From positions 62,001 through 126,000 of the forward strand of contig JAMCCL010000053.1 in the NCBI GenBank assembly GCA_024516035.1: a stretch of 64,000 nt of DNA. The letters run 5' to 3'. Source of the DNA: Bactericera cockerelli. Its lineage: Eukaryota; Arthropoda; Insecta; Hemiptera; Triozidae. A program made the translations under genes and the position numbers. Positions within the stretch are counted from its first letter, which is position 1. Every line of letters starts with the position of its first letter. The notes beneath the pieces were generated by a model. That model was not told the DNA's origin. It worked only from the letters and a program-made list of their open reading frames with translations, and did not search any database. Below, piece after piece: positions 1-12,200 of the stretch.

Positions 1-223
1 GAGTCCTATGGTCCCCACGCCGGAGCACACATCCAGCAGGGTGGTCTCCTTGGTAAGCTGGGCCAGCTCCGCCACGGTCTCATACAGGGTGACACAGGCG
101 CCCGTGTTCACCTGGAAGAAGGAGGCGGGCGACACGGAGAAGTTGAGGGCGAAGAGCTGCTGGGTGATGGTGGGCGTGCCGGCCAGGAGCTCCACGGGCG
201 GCGACTTCTGACCTGGCGCCAGT
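1..223 (-). CDS. TRMT2A: TRMT2A exon, SAM-binding methyltransferase motif (partial)
   Basis: The acceptor gaacttccag opens a frame that runs to the window edge. It contains TITQQLFALNFSVSPASFFQ, VNTGACVTLYETVAEL and DVCSGVGTIGL, the Gly-rich SAM-binding motif I of the RumA/TRM2 family. The remaining C-terminus lies outside. Confidence 0.92.
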
Positions 224-3200
224 CTGGAAGTTCAGCATTGAAATAATAAATAATTGATATAAATAAATAAAAATAAAAATATTGATCACAGAAAAAAAAA
301 ATTGAAATAATAGTCTTCAGTGGCGGGATACATAATACAGAACAAGAAAATGTTGATTACAGGAAAAAAAATTGAAATAATAGTCTTCAGTGGCGGGATA
401 CATAATACAGAACAAGAAAATGTTGATCACAGGAAAAAAATTGAAATAATAGTCTTTCAGTGGCGGGATACATAATACAGAACAAGAAAAATGTTGATCA
501 CAGGAAAAAAATTGAAATAATAGTCTTCAGTGGCGGGATACATAATACAGAACAAGAAAATGTTGATCACAGGAAAAAAAATTGAAATAATAGTCTTCAG
601 TGGCGGGATACATAATACAGAACAAGAAAATGTTGATCACAGGAAAAAAATTGAAATAATAGTCTTCAGTGGCGGGATACATAATACAGAACAAGAAATC
701 CCACGACACAAGGACCATACTTCATAGGTGTGGTGGTCCTTAGTGTGGGATGACGACAGCCAAAAGAAACTGGCATAAGTTCAGTTAAAAATATTATTAA
801 TTATGTAAACTGTCATTGTTATGTATATTTGAACCATTTACTTGTCATGTATTAAATAAATAAATATAAAAAGAAACAATATTATAGATTTAAAATAGTT
901 GCAGATTCAGAATGGTATTTGTACTAGTCATTTTTAAATACATGAGGTACTGCAAATTTGAACAACATAATGATGAGATACCCCAGGTGTGAAGAACGCC
1001 CTATACAAAAAAAAATTGACAGCGCGGCAGAGTGTAAGGTGACGGAAAACATAGTTCCCATGTATGTACAATACTCTGTTTATCCTGCAAGAATGAGACT
1101 AAAGAGTCCCTTTACTCTCACAGTCTAAGCAAAGTTGTTGTTGTTGTAGCCAGCTTGGCTACAGCTGGAGGGGGGAGTGATGGTCCCCAGCCAACTTTAT
1201 TTCAAAGTTGGCTCGTCCTGAACCACATATTTTTTCTATGTGCGATCAACCATCATGAGGACTTGGACTTTTTTTATAAGCCATTAAACCCTTGGGAAAC
1301 TGCAAGCTAGCCTAGCTTGTAAGGGTTGGCTAGTCTGTTCTCTGTTTATAGTCCTCGAGCGAGACACTGGTCTTCTCCCTGTTTAACGTCCCCCAGCCAG
1401 ACTAGCTAAGCAAAGTCTCATTAATTGGTGTGAAGTACAAAGTATACATACCTCATCCAACGTCTAAGCTTGGCCATTCAGAGGGGGAATGCAGCCAGCA
1501 TTGCGGGCTCATTCCCCTTCACAAATTCACTGAATGAAGTCTTTGTGTTATAGTTCAATAAAAAAGTTACTTCCCAGTACATAGATGGCTGGGTAAGTAT
1601 ACTTTAAGTGAAAAAAGAACAAACTCTACCTGCGAGGCATCAGTTGGAAGTGGATGGAGGTACAGTTGGCCCTCTTGCCCTCCTCGCTGTTCTCGAAGAA
1701 ATCTTTCAGCTCTGCACGCACTACGTCCAACTGTTCCTTGGTGAAGTTCTGAGGATCAAAACCTGTGGGGGAAGTAATAAATTATCTTTTTTTTTTTACA
1801 AGAATTGACGGGATGTATTCCCATTTATTACAACATTAAAATACAATCATTACAATATTAAAATACAAACATCATTACAATATTAAAATACAAACATCAT
1901 TACAATATTAAAATACAAACATCATTACAATATTAAAATACAAACGAAAATCATATGCACAATTCGTTTTGAAAACAAAAAAATATATCAACTTTGTCAG
2001 CTATATTGTTCCCTAGTTTACAATCTTAGTAAAATCATTACAACTTATCATCATAGGGTGGCGTCATCGTGAACGATGGCAGCCAGACAGCGGAGGAATG
2101 ACTCAGCACTTCTAGCACTGTCTTTACAAGGAGGCTAATAATTGACAAGGGCCCCCAGAACCAAGCCAATGCTGGTCTACTCCCTGTTTATACGAGTCCT
2201 CCAGCCTCGTATAAACAGGGAGTCCTCCAGCCATACTGCTGGTCTCCTGTGTGTGGTACAGTGTGGTGTATTGTGTAGTGTTGTTTATGTATTAAAAAAA
2301 ACTCACGAGTAAAATAAAACTCACCGTATTTGTTATAAGGCCTTCAGCCTAGCAGAATTCTAAAATTGTAAATATGAGTATAGTGAAAAATAGGTAGTTT
2401 ATAATATTTTGATAATTATTATATAAACTTAGATTATAATTTTGTAACTACCTATTTTGCCACCTAGGCTGAAAAGAGATAACTTTAGTATATTTTGAAA
2501 CCCTTATGTTTGTAAATTTCTTTAAATGATTAACTCTTCAATAAAGGCTATTTTATTTTATTTTATTTATTATAATAATATAATAAAACTATCGGAAGTG
2601 AAACTCACCGATCTTGATCATCAGCTGGTCGGAACTGTCCGAGTAGCGGCTCATCAGGAGCTTCCAGTGACCGGTCTGGCTGACCACGTCGAAGATGGCG
2701 TGCGGGGAGACGCGCAGGTACCCCTCGAACACAGACACGACTGTTTTCATGCGCGCGTGTATGTGCACGAGCCCCGTGACACAGCCTATGTACACGGACC
2801 CGTCCGAGTACTTCCCGTAGCGGAACCCCACGGTGATCTCCTTGGTGCGTGGGTGAAGACCTGGAGGCGAATTATTATGATGATGATGATGATGATGATA
2901 ATAATAATAATAATAATTTGAATTTTGAATGCAGTCTTACATGTTAACGTCTAAGGAATATGGTTTATTCCAGATGTTAATGTATGTTATGTACGGATAA
3001 AAAAAATATATCTTGATTTGAGTGCCATAATTTTACCATACTAGTTATAGTTTTAGTGAGATAGACTGAAATGTCTCCTCACTATTAACTTAGAAGCAAA
3101 AAAAAAAATTGTATCTACCTCGAAATAATAATAATGATAGTGGTAATTCATTCCTTTAAATTTATTAATTATATAATTTATTAATTTAAATTACATTAAA

Positions 3201-6200
3201 AAAGACTATAAACAGGAAGTAGACCAGCAGTCTGGCTGGGGGACTATAAACAGGGATTAGACCAGCAGTCTGGCTGGGGGACTATAAACAGGGAGTAGAC
3301 CAGCATTGGCTTCTGGGGGCCCTTGTCAATTATTAGCCTCCTTGTAAAGACAGTGGTAGAAGTGCTGAGTCATTCCTCCACTGTCTGGCTACCATCGTTC
3401 ACGATGCCGCCACCCTATGATGATATGATGATGAATTAAATAATTAATTTATTTAAATTATTTTAGTATAATAATAAGAAGCAAGACAAGTTAGAATCAC
3501 AGCGCACCAGACTGTTAAGTTAGAATCATAGCACAGACCATCTCTCAAGTCCAACTTGAGAGACGATCTGGCGTGTTTATTTCTTTTTAAAAAAACGATC
3601 ATAATATTTGTGCTAATAACTATCATAATATCATGATGCCACAGTTACCAGTGGTGTCATCAACAGAGTTTAAAGAGAGTTATGTAGAGGATTTAGAAAA
3701 GCAATGATTGAGGATGGTGCAGGTGTAGATTTTATGTATATAAAAAAAACTAAAAATAGAAAAGAATATAATAACACTCTTTAGTAGAAGGTAACCACCA
3801 AGCGAGGTTAATGCTAAAAACATTTTTATCTATAAGGAAAAATATTACTTTCGATTTCTAATATTAGAAATTTCTCGGTTGTAATAACCTATTTATTAGA
3901 GAAACATGAATTTTTCTTCAATAATTTGCGTTTGTGACCACATAATAATAAGACTCTGAGGGTTAGGTTTAGGTGGTAGAAAATGATTTGAGCATTAACC
4001 TCGCCTGGTGGTTACCTTCCACTAAAGAGTGTTATTATTATTAACAAATAAATCAAACTCCTCATTCTTCCTAAGGGATGACACAGATGCAATAAACTCC
4101 ACTTTAGTATACCTCAAAAACCTAAACATATATGTATAATAATAGCCAAAATACGCGAATGACTTAATAGTTAAAGCGGTACCTAAGAAAAAAAAAACTC
4201 CTCATTCTCCCTAAGGGATGACACAGATGCAATAAACTCCACTTTAGTATACCTCAAAATCCTAAACATATATGTATAATAATAGCCAAAATACGCGAAT
4301 GCCTTAAAAGTTAAAGCGGTACCTAAAAAAAAAAAAAAACTCCTCATTCTCACCAATGCTAAACTCGCACTTGTTCCTGTAGCCCTCCCGCTAGAGGCAT
4401 GGCCAGAGTGTTATTATTATTATTAACAAAGAAATCAAACTCCTCATTCTCACCAATGCTAAACTCGCACTTGTTCCTGTAGCCCTCCCGCTTGAGGCAT
4501 GGTTATTATTATTAACCCCTGAAGGTACCATATAAATTTTAAGAAATCTTCCCCAAAGTACCATTTTTTTTTCTTTGCTATTTTGTTCTAAATTTATTGC
4601 TGAGTAGTAAACTTATTTTTTCAATTTTTTTTTTTTTTTCTGCCGAAGACATAGTTTTTGACGATTTTGTAAAAAAAAATGAAGTATTTGACCCATTTTA
4701 AAATTTCCTTTGACTGAAATATCAGTCACCGTTTTAAAAAGTTCTCTGTTTCATGTTTTACTAAATTTATAAAATAAACCATCAAAATCATTGTAAATAC
4801 TCATGATAACACCAGAAAAACCACTTATTTCAAATAACTTTCACAACAATTTGAATATTTTTCAAGTTTTGTTTGCAAAATTTACTAGATCAATCTAAAA
4901 CCCCTTGTGACTGATATATCAGACAATATGATAACAGGAAATTCCAAGGGGAGGGGGATTTTCTTTTTTCAAAATTATTCATGTAGCGCTATCTGTTGAA
5001 GTCTTGAGAAACTATCAGAAAAGGTTCAATTATGCTCGGACTGATATTTCAGTCAGAATTTGATTTGAAATGGGAAAAAACGTGAGTCTGAAATATCAGA
5101 CACTGAGTCTTTTTTTTGACATTTTGTTGCGTCTGATATATCAGTCACGGTACTTTAAGGGGTTAACAAAGAAATCAAACGCCTCATTCTCACCAATGCT
5201 AAACTCCCACTTGTTCCTGTAGCCCTCCCGCTTGAGGCCAGAGTGTTATTATTATTATTAACAAAGAAATCAAACTCCTCATTCTCACCAATGCTAAACT
5301 CCCACTTGTTCCTGTAGCCCTCCCGCTTGAGGCCAGAGTGTTATTATTATTATTAACAAAGAAATCAAACTCCTCATTCTCACCAATGCTAAACTCACAC
5401 TTGTTCCTGTAGCCCTCCCGCTTGAGGCATGGCCAGAGTGTTATTATTATTATTAACAAAGAAATCAAGAGCGCGCGATTAGCTCAGTGGTTAAGCACCC
5501 GCTTGCCATGCGGAAGGTCCCGGGTTCGATCCCCCGTGCCGACAAAAATTTGTATTCTAAATTTGTTTACAATTGTTTGTAAGGGATACCTTCCGGTACG
5601 CTCGTGTTGACCCAGCACCTAAATGGGAAGTATTGTGTCACTTCTTGCCCATCAGAGGGGAGGCATACTACGGGATGGGCAGGCTACAACACAGACCACA
5701 AGCTTCTACAGTAGCTCCTGTTTCACGGCTACGAAATAAAAAAGGCTGTGAAACACTCATCTTTAATATAAAAAAAAACTCCTCATTCTCACCAATGCTA
5801 AACTCGCACTTGTTCCTGTAGCCCTCGCGCTTGAGGCATGGCCGTATCGGGTCCAGCTGCACGGGCAGGCCGTCGTACTTGGCTCTCTGGGAGTCGAACC
5901 AAGGCTTGAGCTTGGGCTGGTACTGCTCGATGCTGGCTACCATCTGGTGGATCTGCTTGCGGGCGTCTTCCATCTTCATCTCCAGCTGAAATCCAGCGAG
6001 CAAAAGACATTGCAGATCCCCAAGTTACAACAAAGTTACTATGGTTGGGTGGAAGAGCTTCTTGAAGGAGAATCCTGCCATATAAAAGAAAGCCCAGAAA
6101 AACAAACAAAAAAAAATCGGAGCAAAAACATTTCTTTCGATTTCTAATAATAGAATTTTATCTAACATTTCCAGCTGAAATCCAGCGAGCAAAAGATTGC

Positions 6201-9200
6201 AGATCCCCAAGTTACAAATAGAAAATCGGAACAGATTTTTTTTTTTTTTTTTTTTTTGAAAAACGAACACAATACTTCCGATTTCTAATATTAGAAATTT
6301 ATCGGAAGTAAAATATCTGGCTAGGGGACGTTCAACAGAGAGAAGACCAGTGTCTCGCTACAGGACTATAAACAGAGAACAGACTAGCCCACCCTAAAAG
6401 TCAGATCTTGGAGTTCCTCAAGTGTCCTTCATTTTAATATTACCTGCTCTTCATAGGGTACATTCCAGAGTGGTATTTTAATATTACCTGCTCTTCATAG
6501 GGTACATTCCAGAGTGGTACAGTGGTGTCTTTCATTTTAATTTCGGGATCCTCATCCACAGGGTCCGGTTTTTGTTCTTGATTACTATGAACGGGTCCGG
6601 CAGAGCATTGGCTTTCTGAAAGCAAAAAATGTGAAGTTGAGTATGTATCGACCGACCTCAGTAGCAATCAAACAGGTCTTAATCGTCTAGTAATATTAAA
6701 ATAGTGCAAAATAATCTGATGGGCGAGAGTAATAATAATAATAATATCGTCTTATTTATACTGCCCGATTAGGACTATTAAAGTCCCATTATTCCATCAG
6801 TAAGCCCAAGACATATTATTATGTGGTAAAAATCCCAAATGGGAGGAAAACTTGTCATGTCCCGGATGGGGTTTCGAATCCACGACCTCTGGAATCTCTG
6901 GATTCACAGAGTGCCGCCTTTACCACGGAGCTACCGGGACAGAGAAGAACAAAATGGGCGAATTTTTTTTTTCTTCAAAAAGGGCGAATTGTTCTGAAAT
7001 CAAGCACTCACCACAGCTCGCAGTTTCTTCCCCTTGTAACAGTAGCCATCCAGCTTGCTCAGGGCTTGGGTTCGGGTTTCCTCGTCGTAGAAAGTCACGA
7101 ACACACCCGATTCGAACGGGCTTTGTCGGTTGAATCGTCGGTTGGACCGGCGGTTGTCCCGGTTCAGTGGGATCACCTTGCACACTCTGGCGTTGATGAG
7201 GGCTTCGAAGTGCTTGCGGATCTCCTGGGAGACAAAGATGGAGAACAAATGAGGAATAAAGGAGCGATAAGAAAGATAAAAAAAAGGAATAAAGGAGCGA
7301 TAATAAAGATAGATAACAAATGAGTAATAAAATGAGCGATAAGATATATCGATAACAATTGAGGAATATAGGAGCCATAACAAAGATAGATAACAAATGA
7401 GGAATAAAAATAATAATTTCTAATTTGAGAGTTTCAGGAATATAATACAAAGTTTGTGTTCAGAGTTTCAGGAATATAAATTTTTGGGTGATTCCATTAC
7501 TTCCCTTATGTTGATAGGATAAGGAAAGTAAAAAAATGCATTCATAAGAATAGTTATATCACAGTTACTCAAACTCAATATAATGCAAAAAATATTTGCC
7601 ATACTTGGGACTTGAGCCACCGACCTCCAGGTTACGAGTACGTTGCCTTATCGATCGAGCTACCAATAAGACCGATTTCAAGAATATAAAGAAAGCGTAA
7701 CGAAAAAGACTGAAGCTTTTGGACAGAAAAAAAGGAGACAAATCGAGTTTCCTTGAAAGTAACACAAGTACCTATGGTAGCAGATGTCTTCAGAAGTTAG
7801 TAGCTTGATCGATACTTGTACTCTGGAGGTCGGAGGTTCAAGTCCCACTAAGTCCCAATCCAAGTTAGACAAAAAAGTTTACTGAACCGACTTCGAGTAA
7901 TTGTGATATCACGATTGTGATTAACACAAATAAATATCATAATATGATGAAAATATCTATCTCTAATTCAGGAGAAAGGAATCAACCATGGACGATGAAC
8001 TATGATATACTTCACATACTTTTAATAAATCTAATGCCTGTGATATCTCACAGCCTGTGAGATAATACTAATAGTACTCTGGAGGTCGGAGGTTCAAGTC
8101 CCACTAAGTCCCAATCCAAGTTAGACAAAAAAAATTACTGAACCGACTTCGAGTAATTGTGATATCACGATTGTGATTAACACAAATTTCATAATTTGAT
8201 GAAAATATCTATCTCTAATTCAGGAGAAAGGATGGACGATGAACTATGATTTATTTCACATACTCTTAGTAAAAAAACTAGCCGCGTTGCAGCTAGGTCT
8301 ACGGCGCAGTGCGAATTTTGCACTTTTGACAATTTTCCCGGAATCGTACGTAAATTTCACTTGGGGTCATCTCCCATCAATTTTTCGTTATCTCTTGCCG
8401 TTTTTGGTCTAAACAATTTGGGACACACAAACAAACAAATATACAAATCCGCCCATATTTCTCTTTTATACACACATTGAGATGTTATTTTCCCGCTACT
8501 CTGTCCAATGCATTTACAAATTGGGAATCGCTGATCTCGAGAAACACAAGAAATATCTCACAGGCTGTGAGATATCACAGGCATTAGATTGGTTGAAAAT
8601 GTAAATATTAAAAATTACTACAGGAAAAAAATCAAATATACGCACTACGGCTATAATTTTATAGATATAAAGTAGTAACATACTCGTATATGTCTAAGTA
8701 AAACTGGTTCTGACTTTTTAACCTGACACGTCATACATAATAATATGTCTTAATTAACGCTCGAATGAAATTGCCTGGTCGATTAGGCGAATGAATTTTA
8801 ATTAAAATGCGCAAGAAATCTTCTTCTCTTTGTCCATATTACACTTCTTGCAATCTTCTCAAACAACTCGACTTCTTTTTCTTTTGGCATTGGTTGTGGC
8901 TATCAAGGCTGAGAGGACGGTACCGTCAAACTCTAGACATGCACTATACATACATCATTATTAATGTTAATAATTACTGAGAAAACCGGTACTCATGACA
9001 AAAATTATTTATAGTGCCCGCGGCATTTTTCCGATGAGATCGGGGTTTTCCCCACGGAATCTTAACGTTAGAAGAATTTACTAACTTATAGAACATCAGC
9101 AAATCTTAATCTGATATATAACAAGAACATGTACATATAATAATACAGTCGTAAGTTAATATAAGAGCCGAAAGCATACTTACTGCAATCTCATAAATTT

Positions 9201-12200
9201 ATTTTCCCTATAAAGAGAGGTAAATTTAACCTGGAAAATAATCTTTTGTACCCAGGATCAACTGCATAATATATGTATATTATTTAAATAGATGTTTGCA
9301 CATGTTGAATCAGTTGAATATTTATGTCTTCAGTTCAGATTCTTTTTCTTATTACTATCATAATATCATATTAGGCTTTATTAGGTAAGACAAAATATAT
9401 ACAGTCAAATACAATGAAATTATAAAGAAAAATAAATAGATTGAACAAAAGAAACAAGAACAAAAAAGAGAATAAAGCTAATGTCCTACCTAAAGGGCGA
9501 GGTTATTGCCTGTGGCAATCTCTTCCAACCAACCCTTTGTTGGAAGATGGAAGAAAAAAGTTTCTTACTTTTTTCATATAATTTATAGATAGTAATCGTA
9601 AATAATTTATGAATGTCGAGTTTCGTAAAGCTTGCAAATTACATACCATCATCTGAAGTTCACGTTAATATCACAGATGCACGTGGTATGTACGTACAAG
9701 GAAATACTTAATCACGTGACTCAGACGCTTAGCTAATGACCACCAGAACGTCTTTTCCTTCACGATTTCATTATTAAATCCGAGTTACAGTATCTTGTTT
9801 TTTCCTCTCAGTCTATAATTTCCGCATTATCTCAAAGGATCTTCTTTTATCCCTATCCTAATCTGTACGTACTGTTTTTTGTATAAGTAGTGGTAAAGAA
9901 GTTTAATTCTTTAACACGGGTTTCTTTGCGTTTCAAGCTGATTTTTTTAAAATAACCTTCTTGATTATTTTTTTAAGTTCAGAAGTTAGTTTTTTTAAAA
10001 GTTTAAACATTTTTTTTTTCTCTTTTAAATTAATAAAAATATCAAGTTCCGCACAGTGAGAATCATGGTTTTCAAGTGGAGGCTTTTTGGTCCATAGTCG
10101 ATTTATTTATATCTAACCATCATTTTTGATTGTATGGTCTCAGCCCTAAGCAATATGTTTGGAAAATATACTCTCGTGCTAGTTATCTCAGTGCTGAGTG
10201 CCGAGATTTTTGGTGGTGCAGAGAATTCATGGTCCTCCTCCTCCCAGTGGTCTTTCTCTGGAAACTGGCCCCCGGGAAAACAGCAAGGAAACAGCCAGAA
10301 TGGTAAGTTTTTTATACAGTGACACACGATTTTTTTTTGTGTAAATCTGATAGCTGTGTAGACGTTAGTCGAAAAAAAATTGAAATCGGAGCAAAGAAAT
10401 ATTTTTTTTTACAAACACGAACATAATATTTCCGATTTCTAATATTAGAAATAGGTCAAAATAAAATACGTTTTTGCAATACCTCTGTGGTGCGAAGTCA
10501 CGGATTGCGTACTGTGTAAGATAGGAAAACTGACGCTTAGCAATGACATCAGTTATAGAATTTGTCTATTAATTTCGTCCTTAATCTTGTCGAACTGAAG
10601 TAAAGGATTGGTTTAATTTTTCTCTCAATGTTTCTTTTTTTCAAGCACCCATTTTCAACCACGACCAACTACTGTCACTCATTTCCAATTCCGATCGACC
10701 GACATTCAACTCCAACCATCGGCCGGTGCGACAGCCCCAGTTACTTCAGGCTCTAGCACAACATGTCAACAATCAAAACCGACCTTTTGATGGTAGACTT
10801 GAACACGTCAATAATCAATTCCAACAGTTGAATTCTCAGGTGCTTGAGTTCACCAATCAGTTGCTCCAGTTCGGGAATCGCAGCCCAAATCCTGATAACC
10901 GCGGCAAAAACCAAATACGACCACCTCCGAATCAAGTACAGCAACTTGACTCAAGTAACAACAATCAAGGGCAAAGATTCGACAGTCAAGGGCAACGATT
11001 TGACAATCAAGGGCAGCAATTCGACAATCAAGGTCAACGATTCGATAATCAAGGTCAAAGATTCGATAATCAGGGGAAACAATTCGAAAATCAAGGGCAA
11101 AGATTCGACAATCAAGGACAACAATTCGACAATCAAGGGCAACGATTTGACAATCAGGGGCAACGATTTGACAAACAAGGGCAACGATTCGACAACCAAG
11201 GGAAACAATTCGACAATCAAGGTCAACGATTCGATAATCAAGGTCAACGATTTGATAATCAAGGAAACAATTCGACAATCAAGGGCAACGATTTGACAAT
11301 CAAGGAAACAATTCGACAATCAAGGTCAACGATTCGACAATCAAGGTCAAAGATTCGATAATCAAGGAAACAATTCGAAAATCAAGGGCAAAGATTCGAC
11401 AAACAAGGACAACGATTTGACAATCAAGGGAAACAATTCGACAATCAAGGTGAACGATTTAACAATCAAGGACAACAATTCGACAGTCAAGGTCAACGAT
11501 TCGATAATCAAGGGAAACAATTCGACAATCAAGGGCAACAATTTGACCTTCGAGGATCACAGTTTGACAAGCCACAAATCAAAAACCAAGAGCCACAATT
11601 TAACAATGAAGAACCAAAATTCAACATACAAGAGCCACAATTTAACAATGAAGAACCAAAATTCAACATACAAGAGCCACAATTGAACAATCAAGAATCA
11701 CAATTTAACAATCAAGAACCACAGTTCAACAATCAAGAGTCTCAGTTCGACAACAAAGACTCAAATGGTGAGTTACCACAGTCGGATAATCGTGATCCAC
11801 AATCAATCAATCTAAGACGACAGACAAGCAATGGATTTCGACAACCGGCCAATCAAAGACGACAAGTGGAGAGTCCAAGAGAAAAACCAACCAATCAAAG
11901 ACAGTCATTCAGTCGGGTGCCAGAGGAAGTTGACGATCGTCCGGTGTGGGGTGGCCATGGGGAGCAGGAGAAAACAAGAAAATTGCTGATCCAAAATTCA
12001 AGTCGAAACTAACGACATCTAGCGGCGAAGAAGAACAACCACGAGCTAATCCGGCTTCAATCGGAGATGAGGAAGGGGATCTTTATGTTCCACCTAGCAT
12101 GCGAGATTTTGTGAAAACTCGGAGTATGAAACGTAAGTTCAGTCAGCAATGAGATGCGTTTATGATATTCCAAGTATCTATAGACATTTCTTGAACTAAT

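Noticed and set aside
281..712. CRISPR-like array
   Set aside because: The units are continuous, with no unique spacers, in an animal intron; it is an ordinary tandem repeat.
281..712. Another exon-edge-derived array, next to the TRMT2A exon at 1-223
   Set aside because: The unit shares no coding sequence with that exon; only A/T-rich intron sequence is similar near the acceptor.
2526..2921. 131-residue plus-strand protein
   Set aside because: It is the antisense shadow of the TRMT2A exon at 2609-2860 extended through a microsatellite.
5469..5545. Functional tRNA gene with a GCC-like anticodon loop
   Set aside because: The A and B boxes are clear, but a shared body of about 230 bp follows and at least five dispersed copies exist, so it is a SINE head.
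10726..12152. Programmed frameshifting in the repeat exon
   Set aside because: The gaps recur at the same homopolymer in three repeat copies and single-base gaps also occur in other genes, which fits sequencing error better than recoding.
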